A stretch of DNA of 64,000 bases from Opitutia bacterium (GTDB taxonomy: Bacteria; Verrucomicrobiota; Verrucomicrobiia; Opitutales; Coraliomargaritaceae), in the NCBI GenBank assembly GCA_029252625.1, contig JAQXBA010000131.1, positions 1 to 64,000 on the forward strand, in the 5' to 3' direction. Below the pieces are notes generated by a model. It searched no databases, had not been told where the DNA came from, and worked only from the letters and a program-made list of their open reading frames with translations. Both the position numbers and the translations under genes were made by a program. Below are positions 39,719-53,003 of this stretch, one piece after another. Positions within the stretch are counted from its first letter, which is position 1. Each line of letters opens with the position of its first letter.

Positions 39719-40135
39719 GTGAAGCCTAGCAACAAAGCGATTGTATTTTTTGATGGTGACTGCGGCCTATGCAGCGTCTCTGTTCGTTTCTTAATCAAGC
39801 GCGATTGCCACCAGCATTTGTATTTCGCGCCATTGCAAGGGATCACCGCGCAGGCCATACTGCCACCGCAATACCGAGAATCACTGCGAACCATGGTCTA
39901 CCAACGTGTGAGTGCCAATGGTCAACCCATGCTGCTGATCCGCTCCGAAGCAGTACTGCTGGCACTGATTGATACGCGCAGCAGCTGGCGTCATCTCGCA
40001 CAGATTGCACGGCTGCTACCTCTGAGCTCGCGCGATTGGGTCTATAGTCGGATTGCCGACAAGCGAAAGATCTTTTTCAAAGCCGCTGCCTGCAAATTGG
40101 CCAGTCAATCAGAACACGCGCGCATTTTGCCATAG
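39719..40135 (+). CDS. DCC-family thiol-disulfide oxidoreductase-like protein (DUF393)
   Basis: 138 residues from GTG 39719. The family signature D-G-D-C-x-x-C is present as FFDGDCGLCSVSVRFLIKRD, and later text (YFAPLQG, SEAVLLAL, WRHLAQIARLLPLSSRDWVYSRIADKR) matches the DCC pattern. The biochemical role of the family is not established; a redox role is suggested by the CxxC. Divergent from uvrB with 101 bases between the starts. Confidence 0.88.
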   Translation: MKPSNKAIVFFDGDCGLCSVSVRFLIKRDCHQHLYFAPLQGITAQAILPPQYRESLRTMVYQRVSANGQPMLLIRSEAVLLALIDTRSSWRHLAQIARLLPLSSRDWVYSRIADKRKIFFKAAACKLASQSEHARILP

Positions 40136-40248
40136 CGGCTGCGACACTAGACTGCATAGTTAGCGACGCGGTTGATTTAAAAAACGAATTGTGCAATGCC
40201 ATTGAACATACGTCTGGTGCTCTGACAGTTGCGTTGACGGCGGATCAA

Positions 40249-40281
40249 ACTAAACAGGCCCCTCGGATCACCGAAGAGCCT
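40249..40281 (-). terminator. Probable terminator after the antiporter gene
   Basis: On the minus strand AGGCTCTTCGG pairs with CCGAGGGGCCT (G-T pairs included) around TGAT and is followed by a moderately T-rich stretch, about 30 bases past the antiporter stop. Confidence 0.55.
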
Positions 40282-40312
40282 GATAAAATATGCGATTATG
40301 TGATCGAGCTAG

Positions 40313-41923
40313 CTATTGAGGCAGGAAAATGAAGACACAGGCCATCACGACTGTTGGGAACAGCGCGCCGAGCATCAACTTAAGTGGTGAAACGCCACCA
40401 TCGAAATATTTGCTCAGAATGCTCTGACCGGCAGGATTTGGCGCATTGGCGATCACCGTCAAACCACCACCAGTGACTGCACCAGCAACCACTGCATACT
40501 GTAGTGCGACCGCACGTGCGGAGTCGGCCGCTAAATTTTGATCAAAGGCCGGCACCTGTGATGCGAGGAAAGTGATTGCGGCATTATCATTAAATGCAGT
40601 CAACACAGTCGCTCCGATGAAGAGCGGCACTTCGCCAAGCGCAGAGAGCACGGGAGCGATCCACCAACCTTGCAATCCACCATGCGTGACGAGCCCAGCA
40701 AGAAAGAAACCAACCAACAAAGGCCCCTTCAGCGAGATCGCATATTGATGATGATCCGTCGCAATCGTAAAGGCGATAAAAACGAGGAAGCCGCCGATAA
40801 AGAATGCGGGATGGTGCAATGTGAACACCGTCCATGCGAGGAAGAATAGATGAACAGCAATAATCCATAGCGGTGCAGGCTCTTCTTCATTTGCAGTTGC
40901 TTCGGCCGCAAGTGCATCTGCTTTTCCCTTCAAAGCTACAAAGTCTTTGCGAAAGACAAAGAAATAAACCCCAGTTGCGATCAAAATACCGATGACGGCA
41001 CGAATACCGAAGTGAGAGAGCATGAACGGTGTATCCCAGCCCCACTTCGATGCAACCATGAGCACAGGAGGCGCTGCAAAGTGCGTCAACGTGCCACCGA
41101 CAGAGATATTCACAAACAACAAACCCATGGTAGCATACTTAAACGTAGGGGTCGGATTGTAGCAGTAGAACTGATGTCCAAGCAGTAGCGCAGCAATCGT
41201 CATTGCAGCAGGCTCAGTAATGAAAGAGCCGAGTAAAGGCGCGATGATTAGAATCGAAAGCCACCATGCTGCGGGTGTGCGCTTACCGATTTTAGCCACC
41301 GAGCTCAAGGCTCGCTCAGCAAAAGCCACGACTGGACGCGATGCAGCGATCGCCATAATTACGACGACAAATACGGGCTCGGTGTAGTTACGCGTATCGA
41401 TATAGTGCGTGGTATGATCCCAGCCATATTTATAAGTAATAAACAACAGCAGCGGAATCAGCCAAATACCAAAAATTGCTTCAATCTCGCCAAGAAAATG
41501 AAATAAGGTCGCCTTAAAACTCACTGGGTCTTTACCGTCCACAAAGACACGCTTATCAGCCTTTGCTTTGGCATCGTTCTCATGTTCGTATTTGTGCGCA
41601 AGCTTCATGAAGTGCACTGACGCAAAGGTATGCATAATCGCCCCCAAGAACAGTAGGGTCGCGACTAAGTTGATCGGATCTGCGATTGCGCGGAGTTTTA
41701 GTATCTGCAGCACGCTGAGCTCATTCTCAGAAATGTTGAGTTCATTCGCGTGCGCTTGTTCTAGTGTTGTGTAGTCCTCTAACGCCATGGGAAACGAAAT
41801 ATCTGAGACGCCATGACCATGTTCATTGCCACTAATCGGATTACCACCAGCGGCATGTAGGCTAGACGTCAGAATGAAACTGGCGAGTGAGAGTAAGATG
41901 AATCGTATCAAGTAGCTGATCAT
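40313..41923 (-). CDS. Putative Na+/H+ antiporter
   Basis: 536 residues with an N-terminal signal-like helix and about 12 further hydrophobic segments. Sequence such as GSFITEPAAMTIAALLLG, NISVGGTLTHFAAPPVLMVA, TAFNDNAAITFLASQVP and GGGLTVIANAPNPAGQSIL resembles the 'putative Na+/H+ antiporter' family related to NhaD and the ion-transporter superfamily. The repeated 'TEPAAMT' and 'NDNAAIT' helix breaks sit where such transporters bind ions. A sodium-dependent role fits a marine organism. Single gene with a probable terminator. Confidence 0.82.
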   Translation of the reverse strand: MISYLIRFILLSLASFILTSSLHAAGGNPISGNEHGHGVSDISFPMALEDYTTLEQAHANELNISENELSVLQILKLRAIADPINLVATLLFLGAIMHTFASVHFMKLAHKYEHENDAKAKADKRVFVDGKDPVSFKATLFHFLGEIEAIFGIWLIPLLLFITYKYGWDHTTHYIDTRNYTEPVFVVVIMAIAASRPVVAFAERALSSVAKIGKRTPAAWWLSILIIAPLLGSFITEPAAMTIAALLLGHQFYCYNPTPTFKYATMGLLFVNISVGGTLTHFAAPPVLMVASKWGWDTPFMLSHFGIRAVIGILIATGVYFFVFRKDFVALKGKADALAAEATANEEEPAPLWIIAVHLFFLAWTVFTLHHPAFFIGGFLVFIAFTIATDHHQYAISLKGPLLVGFFLAGLVTHGGLQGWWIAPVLSALGEVPLFIGATVLTAFNDNAAITFLASQVPAFDQNLAADSARAVALQYAVVAGAVTGGGLTVIANAPNPAGQSILSKYFDGGVSPLKLMLGALFPTVVMACVFIFLPQ

Positions 41924-42063
41924 AGGCTAGAAGGTCTAAGGATTTATGTATTACTTAAAAGAAAAAACGCGACCTGCGCTGCGAATTCTCATCGACTTCA
42001 ACAATCAATCTCTCGCCGATTCAAAAGATTATAATTAAGACCGTTTAGAACGATTCCGCACAA

Positions 42064-42507
42064 CTAGGCGTGATGATAATTAGAGCCGGTATTGATCGAG
42101 ACAGCGCGGTAAAGTTGCTCACACAAAAGCATACGGGCGATCTCGTGTGTGAAAGTGAGTGGTGACAGGGCAAACAGTACATCTGCCCGCGCCTTGACTG
42201 CGGGACTCAAGCCATAAGCGCCACCGATGATAAAAATGGCTGGATACCCTTGCAGATCCAACAGCTCTTTGGCGAGGCCTACGGAAGTTTGCGTTTTGCC
42301 CTCTTCGGCCATCGCGTAGACCCTGGCGTCTTTCCGTTTAGCCAACGCTTCGAGGATCCGCTCACCCTCGCTTTCGACATCGCCGTCCTTGAGTTCGAGC
42401 AACTCGAAATTGCCAGAACGTTTAAGGCGCTTGGAAAAATCGTCGCAGAGGGCTGTCAGCGGCTTATTTTTCATACGACCTAAGGCAATGACGGTATAGC
42501 GATACAT
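42064..42507 (-). CDS. rlmH: 23S rRNA (pseudouridine-1915-N3)-methyltransferase
   Basis: 147-residue SPOUT methyltransferase that modifies helix 69 of 23S rRNA. The C-terminal knot sequence SPLTFTHEIARMLLCEQLYRA followed by NTGSNYHH is diagnostic of RlmH, as is IFIIGGAYGLSP for the SAM-binding region. Length is normal and the gene is complete. It is last in a probable three-gene unit with the two genes upstream (gaps of 41 and 16 bases). Confidence 0.95.
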   Translation of the reverse strand: MYRYTVIALGRMKNKPLTALCDDFSKRLKRSGNFELLELKDGDVESEGERILEALAKRKDARVYAMAEEGKTQTSVGLAKELLDLQGYPAIFIIGGAYGLSPAVKARADVLFALSPLTFTHEIARMLLCEQLYRAVSINTGSNYHHA

Positions 42508-42548
42508 GTTAGTCGGGTTGGTGGTGAGGGAAGAATATGTAACCGCAT

Positions 42549-43343
42549 CTACTTTAGCTCATTGAGAATCTCTAAATCAACCAGGACGGGACGATGGTCA
42601 CTAACGAAGCAACGTAAAACTTCACAGTTGATAACTTTGTAGCTCGGAGGCACGAGAATAAAATCCAAACCATGGATCGGCAGAAGTGACGGAAAGGTGC
42701 GGCCATTTTTCGGGTAAATCTGATAGGCACATCGATCCTCTAAGTATTTAAATAGATGCACAACGGCGTCATTAGGTTTACCTGAGCGGCTATTAAAATC
42801 ACCACACACGACCGGCGAAAAATAGCCCTCATCCCCCTTTTGGGCATGGCGTTCTTCCAAAAATAGGATGAGCCGTTCGATTTGCTCAATCCGGCGCAGT
42901 CGTGATTTATAGTCCAAGTGCAAATTGACGATAGGTAAGTGCCCATCTGGTAAAGTGAGTTCGGTATAGAGAAAGCCTTTCTCACCAATCTCCGCACTAC
43001 CAAACGCTTGATGATCGGCATGCTCGATCGGCAAATGTGACAGTAGGCCATTCCCATACGCGAGTGGCAGCCGCCCACCGCGCCGATTATGCACTCCGAG
43101 ATGACTATGCGGGTAGCAGGCCTCTGCTTTTAAAAAATCAAGCAAATGAATCCGCTGATTCCAATGCGAGTCCTCATCGACTTCCTGCAGCGCCACAACA
43201 TCGGCCGCTTCACGCTTAAGCAATCGGGCGACCCGCAACAGATTTCGCTCAATTCCACGTATCCGATGAAATCCCTGGTACGTCGAAAGCCCACGTCCAT
43301 GAGCGATGTTGAGCGTAAGAAGACGAAACTGGCGTGCAGACAT
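42549..43343 (-). CDS. Endonuclease/exonuclease/phosphatase family protein
   Basis: 264 residues of the DNase I-like fold. Metal and catalytic positions are visible in VALQEVDED, NLHLDY, VCGDFNSRSG and FVSDHRPVLVDLE. There is no signal peptide, so it acts in the cytoplasm, on nucleic acid or a phosphoester that cannot be specified. Sits between rlmH and an uncharacterised gene in the same orientation. Confidence 0.88.
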   Translation of the reverse strand: MSARQFRLLTLNIAHGRGLSTYQGFHRIRGIERNLLRVARLLKREAADVVALQEVDEDSHWNQRIHLLDFLKAEACYPHSHLGVHNRRGGRLPLAYGNGLLSHLPIEHADHQAFGSAEIGEKGFLYTELTLPDGHLPIVNLHLDYKSRLRRIEQIERLILFLEERHAQKGDEGYFSPVVCGDFNSRSGKPNDAVVHLFKYLEDRCAYQIYPKNGRTFPSLLPIHGLDFILVPPSYKVINCEVLRCFVSDHRPVLVDLEILNELK

Positions 43344-43359
43344 GAGCTATAGGGTAGGG

Positions 43360-44130
43360 CTACGCGCCGTCCTGGATAGAACGCGCGTATTTGGCGACGG
43401 ATTTAAATAATGAATCTGCAAATGCACCAACGGAAACCAACACGAGTTGTAACTCGAGATCGTTGAAAATCACTGCTTCGCCCTCGCGGAAAACTTTACG
43501 TAGATCCACTAGTTTTCCCTGCGCCTGCCCATCTACAACTCCCGCATTCTGAGGCTCAACAGTCTTCAACTCAATAACGAGATCACCCTGCCCGTCAACC
43601 TGCGCAGCTTTGACAATACCGCCCTGCTGCATCAAAATTTGCATTACATAACCGAGCGAGATAATGCTATCCTCAAGCTCGCACATGATGCCGTAGTCTT
43701 TTTCGAGGCGATTAAACTTTTCGTCGATTTGGGCGGGAATGAAAGCTTGCTGGGCTGCTTGAGCATCTTTCTGTGCCTCAGGGCTCACAGCTTTATTGGC
43801 GTTGGTGGCCTTGACCAGTGCGAGAAAGAAGTGGCCGTTGTTCATCGCCGTCACGATCAAATTCAAGGAATCACCAATCACCTGACGCACCAGCAGGTCA
43901 TGCGCGTAGGCCTGCATTTGCTCGAAATTCTGATGGCGCGGAGCGGCCGGCATAATGCCAGGCGTATTCACACGCTGGTTGTAACGGTCTTCCTGCACCG
44001 CCTCACGTGAAGCCAGATTGAAAGCCAGCATATCGAAATGGCGTTGTAACCCGGACATGAACTGTTGCGCGATTTGCTGTAAGTTAACTTGCTGCGATTG
44101 CCCGCCATTGGAATTGGATTCAGCTGTCAT
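43360..44130 (-). CDS. Uncharacterised cytoplasmic protein
   Basis: 256 residues, family not recognised. The N-terminus is Gln/Asn-rich (NSNGGQSQQVNLQQIAQQF); the rest is mostly helical with many Gln and Ala and contains no membrane helix or known motif. Repeated 'DLLVRQVIGDSLNLIVTAMNNGHFFLALVKA' and 'DLRKVFREGEAVIFNDLELQLVLVSVGAFADSLFKS' segments suggest a compact helical domain. It is first in the unit with the EEP-family gene and rlmH, ending 16 bases before the next start. Confidence 0.75.
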   Translation of the reverse strand: MTAESNSNGGQSQQVNLQQIAQQFMSGLQRHFDMLAFNLASREAVQEDRYNQRVNTPGIMPAAPRHQNFEQMQAYAHDLLVRQVIGDSLNLIVTAMNNGHFFLALVKATNANKAVSPEAQKDAQAAQQAFIPAQIDEKFNRLEKDYGIMCELEDSIISLGYVMQILMQQGGIVKAAQVDGQGDLVIELKTVEPQNAGVVDGQAQGKLVDLRKVFREGEAVIFNDLELQLVLVSVGAFADSLFKSVAKYARSIQDGA

Positions 44131-44285
44131 AAAAATTCTCTTTGTAATGTAATCTGAGGAAATAGCACTTTACTCAACGAATTCTAGCACTCGGGACAAC
44201 CTCGCATTTATTTTATCCACAAAATGATTCGAAGCAAATCATCTAAAGGCTCGTATGAGGGCATATATGTACTATAGTAACGTAT

Positions 44286-45749
<1,464 letters not shown>

Positions 45750-45810
45750 CGCCACTTGCAGTGGTTTCGCCTTGCTCGAAAGCAGCAGGCGACATATCGA
45801 AAAGCTTGCT

Positions 45811-47436
45811 ATGGTTTACTTACTCACTCAGCGACTGCAGACTGGATGTCTTATTCTACTAGCGCTTGGTCTTTTCGCTGGCTGCGCGAAGCAGCAGAGT
45901 AATGTCGAACGAGGCAACGCGAATCAAGAGCTCTACATTGGCATCGGCGCGGAGCCCTCTGGGCTCGACCCACACCTTACCACTGGGATGACCGAGTTCT
46001 CTGTGATGCTCGCCTTTCTCGAAGGCCTCACCACTGTCAATGCTGAGACCATGGAAATCCAAGCGGGCGTCGCCAAGTCCTGGGACATCTCCGAAGACGG
46101 CCTCACCTACACCTTTTATTTTGATCCCGAGGCCCGTTGGTCAAACGGCGACACCGTCACTGCGGAGGATTTCCTCTTCTCCATCGAGCGCATCCTCACC
46201 CCAGCGCTCGGCGCCCCCTACGCCTACATGCTCTACCCTATGCGCGGAGCCGAAGCATTTAATAAAGGCGAGACTGACGACTTCTCAACCGTCGGCGCGT
46301 CCGCCCCAGACTCGAGCAAACTCGTCATCGAGCTCGGTGCACCAACGCCCTACTTCCTGAGTTTACTGACGCACAACACCTGGTGGCCCGTCCACCCTCC
46401 GACGATTTTAAAGCACGGCTGCATGACGGATCGCATCTCGAAGTGGACGCGTCCGGGCAATTATGTCGGTAATGGCCCATTCAATCTCAAGCAGTGGCGT
46501 CTCAACAATTCGATCATCGCCGAGAAGAACCCGCTCTATCGCGATCCGGAGGGCGTCACGCTCAACGCCATTCATTTCCTACCGATTGAGATCGATGGCG
46601 AAGAGCGCGCCTTCCGCGCCGATCAGCTACACATCACCAGCACCGTTCCGATCCACCGGCTCGACTGGTATCGAGATAACCATCCTAAGAATCTCCGCTT
46701 AGACACATCACTGGGTGTTTACTACTACATGCTCAACACCACGCGCCCGCCGTTGGACGATCTTCGCGTGCGTAAAGCACTGGCGTATTCAATCAATCGC
46801 GACGAGCTCACCGAGCACGTGCTGAAAGCCGGACAAAAACCTGCCTACCACTTTACCCCTCCCAATGCCGGCGGCTACAACGCGCGAGCGCGCCTCCCCT
46901 ACGATCCCGAACTAGCGCGACAACTCCTCGCCGAAGCAGGTTACCCAGACGGCAAAGGCTTCCCAACATTCGAGCTACTGTTCAACACCAGCGAAGCGCA
47001 CCACACCATCGCCGTGACGATTCAGCAGATGTGGAAGAAAGAACTAGGGATCGACATCAGCCTCTACAACCAAGAGTGGAAGGTCTACTTATCCACCCGT
47101 GAAGCGGGCAATTTCGACATCCTCCGCGCCGCATGGTTTGGCGACTATGACGACGCCTACACATTCCTAAGCCTCGCTGAGACAGACAACGGCAATAATC
47201 ACAGCGGATGGGGCAACGCAGATTACGACGCCCTACTCGAACAAGCCGCAGTCACTGCCGATCCCGAAGCACGCAAAGAACTCTTCCAACAAGCCGAGAC
47301 CATTTTGATCGAGGAGATGCCCGTGATCCCACTGTATTTCTATGTCACCAGCACCCTAATCGACGAGTCCGTGCAAGGCTGGCACCCGAGCATCCTCGAC
47401 ACCCACCCCTACCAAGGTATCAAACTAGGAGAGTAA
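45811..47436 (+). CDS. oppA: Oligopeptide ABC transporter, substrate-binding lipoprotein
   Basis: 541 residues from ATG 45811, chosen because the lipoprotein signal (LQTGCLILLALGLFAGC) follows; a TTG 39 bases upstream is less likely. The family 5 solute-binding start IGIGAEPSGLDPHLTTGMTE and the segments WSNGDTVTAEDFLFSIERI, YVGNGPFNLKQW and DDLRVRKALAYSINRDEL identify an OppA/DppA-type protein. It should capture peptides in the periplasm for the two permeases that follow about 100 bases downstream. Confidence 0.93.
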   Translation: MVYLLTQRLQTGCLILLALGLFAGCAKQQSNVERGNANQELYIGIGAEPSGLDPHLTTGMTEFSVMLAFLEGLTTVNAETMEIQAGVAKSWDISEDGLTYTFYFDPEARWSNGDTVTAEDFLFSIERILTPALGAPYAYMLYPMRGAEAFNKGETDDFSTVGASAPDSSKLVIELGAPTPYFLSLLTHNTWWPVHPPTILKHGCMTDRISKWTRPGNYVGNGPFNLKQWRLNNSIIAEKNPLYRDPEGVTLNAIHFLPIEIDGEERAFRADQLHITSTVPIHRLDWYRDNHPKNLRLDTSLGVYYYMLNTTRPPLDDLRVRKALAYSINRDELTEHVLKAGQKPAYHFTPPNAGGYNARARLPYDPELARQLLAEAGYPDGKGFPTFELLFNTSEAHHTIAVTIQQMWKKELGIDISLYNQEWKVYLSTREAGNFDILRAAWFGDYDDAYTFLSLAETDNGNNHSGWGNADYDALLEQAAVTADPEARKELFQQAETILIEEMPVIPLYFYVTSTLIDESVQGWHPSILDTHPYQGIKLGE

Positions 47437-47537
47437 TCCTCTCAAGTCTTAAAGCGTGACACAGACATTGCTACGCCATCTCCGGCGGACCTCCGTTCTG
47501 TTTGTCCCTCTCCCTTAACAGTCTCAGCCCTCCATAA

Positions 47538-48455
47538 ATGTTCACCCTCATCCTCAGACGACTGCTCCAAGCGATCCCCACACTTTGGGTGATTGCCACG
47601 GCTACGTTTGTGTTGATGAAGCTCACGCCCGGCGGCCCATTTGATGATGAGAAGCCAGTCAGCCCTGAAGTAAAGTTGTTAATCGAAGCGCACTACGGAC
47701 TCGACCGCCCACTCTACGAGCAATACGGCAACTTCCTCTGGCAACGCCTGCATGGCGATTTTGGCCCCTCGTATAAATACGTCGGCTGGGATGTGGACGA
47801 AATCATCGCGCAGAGTTTTCCGGTCTCACTCGAGCTCGGCTTCTATGCGTTGCTCGTCGCTATCGTGATTGGCGTGCCGATTGGCGTCATCGCCGCGCTG
47901 CGGCATAACAAGCCAACCGAGACCGCGTTGATGAGTGTTGCCATGGTCGGTATCTGCCTGCCCTCGTTCGTCTTGGCGCCACTACTGATCCTCGTCTTTA
48001 GCTTACAACTCGGCTGGTTCAATCCATTCGGATGGGGGTATGCGGGCGATCGTGTATTACCCGCACTGACCTTAGGCTTATTTTATGCCGCCTACATCGC
48101 CCGCCTCTCCCGTAGCGGCATGCTCGATGTAATGAAAAACGACTACATCCGCACCGCCCGCGCCAAAGGCCTCAAAGAGCGTGCAGTCGTCATGCGCCAC
48201 GCCTTACGCACTGCGTTGTATCCAGTGGTTGCATATATGGGGCCCGCAGTCGCAGGGTTGATCAGTGGTTCTTTTGTCGTAGAGACGATCTTCTTCATCC
48301 CCGGCCTCGGCAGTTTTTTCGTAAACTCAGCGTTCAACCGCGACGACACCATGGTGATGGGCACCGTGCTATTTTATGCTGTGCTGATCATCTTCTTCAA
48401 CCTACTCGTCGACATCGCGCAGATGTGGATGAACCCGCGCACCCGTAATGACTAA
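47538..48455 (+). CDS. oppB: Oligopeptide ABC transporter permease
   Basis: 305 residues with six membrane helices and the OppB-type N-terminus LRRLLQAIPTLWVIATATFVLMKLTPGGPFDDE. The ATPase-coupling loop is visible as RTARAKGLKERAVVMRHALRTALYPV. It ends 8 bases inside the next gene, so translation of the two permeases is coupled. Confidence 0.94.
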   Translation: MFTLILRRLLQAIPTLWVIATATFVLMKLTPGGPFDDEKPVSPEVKLLIEAHYGLDRPLYEQYGNFLWQRLHGDFGPSYKYVGWDVDEIIAQSFPVSLELGFYALLVAIVIGVPIGVIAALRHNKPTETALMSVAMVGICLPSFVLAPLLILVFSLQLGWFNPFGWGYAGDRVLPALTLGLFYAAYIARLSRSGMLDVMKNDYIRTARAKGLKERAVVMRHALRTALYPVVAYMGPAVAGLISGSFVVETIFFIPGLGSFFVNSAFNRDDTMVMGTVLFYAVLIIFFNLLVDIAQMWMNPRTRND

Positions 48456-49326
48456 GCACGAACGAGAACACAGATCGGAAGCAGGCCGTTCGCTCGGGGA
48501 GGACGCATGGGAGCGCCTACGTGCCAATCGCATGGCGCAAATTGGCGGCATACTCTTCGTATCGATCACACTGCTCTGCATCATCGTGCCGATTTTCAGC
48601 AGCCAGTCTCACGAAACCACAAGCCTCGCCTACGGCGCACAAGCACCGTCCTGGGACCATTTGTTCGGCACCGACGACCTCGGCCGCGACCTTTTTATCC
48701 GCACATTGATTGGCGGCCGCATTTCGATCGGCGTCGGGTTTGCTGCCACAGCCGTCGCACTACTCATCGGCGTGAACTACGGCATGATAGCCGGTTATCT
48801 CGGCAGCCGAACCGAAACGCTGATGATGCGCTTCGTCGACACACTGTATGCCTTACCGTTCACTCTGATCGTCATCCTACTCACAGTGCTCCTTGGGCGC
48901 AATTTGCTGCTCATCTTTCTCGCGATTGGCGCGGTGGAGTGGTTGACGATGGCCCGCATCGTCCGCGGGCAAACGAAGGCCCTGCGCAAACAGACCTTTA
49001 TCGATGCCGCGATCGTCAGCGGTGCGCGCAAGACCTGCATTCTGGCGAGGCACATTCTTCCCAACCTGCTTGGCCCGGTAATCGTCTATACCACGCTCAC
49101 CATTCCGGCGGTCATTTTACTGGAATCCGTGATCAGCTTCCTCGGCCTCGGCGTGCAGCCACCGATGAGCTCATGGGGCATTTTAATTAATGACGGTGCA
49201 AAAAAGGTCGATATCTACCCATGGATGCTGATCTTCCCGGCGCTGTTTTTCTCACTCACCATCTTCGCGCTCAACTTCATGGGCGACGGATTGCGCGACG
49301 CGCTCGACCCGAAAGAGTCGAAGTAG
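48448..49326 (+). CDS. oppC: Oligopeptide ABC transporter permease
   Basis: 292 residues. OppC signature DHLFGTDDLGRDLFIRTLIGGRISI after the first helix, and coupling loop DAAIVSGARKTCILARHILPNLLGPV. Overlaps oppB. No ATPase (OppD/OppF) follows, so the ATP-binding subunits must be encoded elsewhere. Confidence 0.94.
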   Translation: MTKHEREHRSEAGRSLGEDAWERLRANRMAQIGGILFVSITLLCIIVPIFSSQSHETTSLAYGAQAPSWDHLFGTDDLGRDLFIRTLIGGRISIGVGFAATAVALLIGVNYGMIAGYLGSRTETLMMRFVDTLYALPFTLIVILLTVLLGRNLLLIFLAIGAVEWLTMARIVRGQTKALRKQTFIDAAIVSGARKTCILARHILPNLLGPVIVYTTLTIPAVILLESVISFLGLGVQPPMSSWGILINDGAKKVDIYPWMLIFPALFFSLTIFALNFMGDGLRDALDPKESK

Positions 49327-49333
49327 TGGTGCA

Positions 49334-49851
49334 ATGAAATCACCTTCGAACTGCCCCTACCTGCCTGCTCCAGACGAGCAGATGACACATCGCTGTTTAA
49401 CGGAACTCCGAGGCGCAGAGAGGGAATTATTCTACGTCACCGCGCTCAAATATGGCCACACTCTTTGGCAGCAAGGTCACGCAGGCCGCAGCATTTTAGC
49501 CATCACACGTGCGCTCTATGCCGACGTATCAGACGACGCTGCCATCCTCAAGCAGTGGCCGCTCCCCTACGCCGCGCTAGGCTGGATCATCGCTAACCAC
49601 AGTAGCGATGACTTCCCGGGCAACCCACGCATCAGCTTTCAACACCAAGCGACGCGCCTACGCGGCGATCGACAAGCGCTACGCCGTGCCCGTGCATGGG
49701 CAGTCTGGGCACTCATCCGCAAGGCGAAGCCCACGCTCCTCGGCGACCTGATGCAAGGCATCGAAGAACCGATACTGGAACATATCGAAGCCGAACTCCG
49801 AGCCATCGGGCACCCCAATGAAGTGGCCATCTGGCAGGCCGCACTGGCCGA

Positions 49852-49855
<4 letters not shown>
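49334..49855 (+). CDS. Uncharacterised protein downstream of oppC
   Basis: 173 residues, family not recognised. Soluble and helical, with 'YVTALKYGHTLWQQGHAGRSILAITRALYADV' and a basic stretch 'QATRLRGDRQALRRARAWAVWALIRKAKP'. It starts 7 bases after oppC and is probably co-transcribed. Its stop codon overlaps the stop of the convergent capD-like gene on CTAG at 49852-49855. Base composition is like its neighbours. Confidence 0.75.
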
Positions 49856-51720
<1,865 letters not shown>

Positions 51721-51735
51721 AGTGAATAATACTCG

Positions 51736-52872
51736 TTATGGCTGCGACGGCGAAAAACACGAGCGCACAACATCGATCACCTTGGATCGATCCTCAGCGC
51801 TCAGCGCCGAACCACTCGGCAAACAAAGTCCATTTGCAAACAAGCCTTCCGCACACTCCCCGCCGATCGACGCACAATCCTGAAAAACCGGCTGCATGTG
51901 CAACGGCTTCCACAACGGTCGCGCCTCAATATCCGCATCCGCAAGCGCCTGTATGATCTGATCACGCGAGCTGCCATCTACCACGGGCTCCACCGTCAGA
52001 CAAGTAAGCCAATAGTTGGCCGCATCCGGATCAGTGATCGGCATAAAGGCCACGCCCGACAGCTCGCCTAGGGCAACACGATAGGCTTCAAAATGCGCAC
52101 GCTTCACCGCGATACGCCGCTCCAAATCATCCAACTGGCTCAGCCCGAGGCCTGCCAGAACATTACTCATCCGATAATTATAACCCACTTCGCGGTGCTC
52201 GTAATGCGCAACTGGCTCCTTTGCTTGAGTCGAAAGAAAGAGCGCCCGCTCAATCCAAGACGCTTTATCCGCGAGCAACATGCCGCCGCCCGAAGTCGTG
52301 ATAATTTTATTACCATTAAATGAGAAAAACGAAAACGCCCCCATTCCACCAGCCGGGCGTCCCTTATAAGTGGCCCCCAAGGCCTCGGCAGCGTCTTCCA
52401 CCACTGGTATGCCATAACGCTCACATACCGTCAGAATCGGATCCATATCCGCACATTGACCATATAGGTGCACCACGATCACCGCCTTCGGCAGCTCCCC
52501 TGAAGCAGCGCGCTCACCCAGTTCCAGTTCCAACAGAACCGGATCCATATTCCAGGTGCTCGGCTCGCTATCCACAAAGACCGGATCCGCCCCGCAATAG
52601 CAGATGGGATTCGCACTGGCAGCAAAGGTCAGTGTCGGGCAGATCACAGTATCGCCTGGCTGCACATTGAGCAGCTGCAACGCGAGATGCAGCGCAGCAG
52701 TGCCAGAATTGAGTGCCACCGCATGCTTACGATTGGCACACTTCGCCAGCGCCGCTTCAAAAGCCTCCAAATGCGGGCCCGCTGGTGCCACCCAATTCGA
52801 AGTCAATACAGCATCAACCGTAGCGTGGTCTTGCTGACTGATATCTGGAGGCGAAAGATAAATACGGGGCAT
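51736..52872 (-). CDS. DegT/DnrJ/EryC1/StrS aminotransferase (nucleotide-sugar)
   Basis: 378 residues from ATG 52872 (MPRIYLSPPDIS), the family start; a GTG at 52920 would add 16 residues. PLP fold signatures are LNSGTAALHLAL, VVEDAAEALGATYKG and SFNGNKIITTSGGG, with the Schiff-base Lys in the last. It resembles PglE-like enzymes that aminate UDP-4-keto-6-deoxy-GlcNAc. It is transcribed with the dehydratase gene, giving a two-step amino-sugar pathway. Confidence 0.92.
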   Translation of the reverse strand: MPRIYLSPPDISQQDHATVDAVLTSNWVAPAGPHLEAFEAALAKCANRKHAVALNSGTAALHLALQLLNVQPGDTVICPTLTFAASANPICYCGADPVFVDSEPSTWNMDPVLLELELGERAASGELPKAVIVVHLYGQCADMDPILTVCERYGIPVVEDAAEALGATYKGRPAGGMGAFSFFSFNGNKIITTSGGGMLLADKASWIERALFLSTQAKEPVAHYEHREVGYNYRMSNVLAGLGLSQLDDLERRIAVKRAHFEAYRVALGELSGVAFMPITDPDAANYWLTCLTVEPVVDGSSRDQIIQALADADIEARPLWKPLHMQPVFQDCASIGGECAEGLFANGLCLPSGSALSAEDRSKVIDVVRSCFSPSQP

Positions 52873-53003
52873 AGTAAAAGCATATTTCCTCATCGGGTGG
52901 GTATTTCGATCTTTTTCCACTCCCTTTTGATGAAAAACCGTTTGTTCACGATCGTCGGCTCAAAGTTTGATGCAAAAATGATACATAAATTTCGAATCAT
53001 CCA

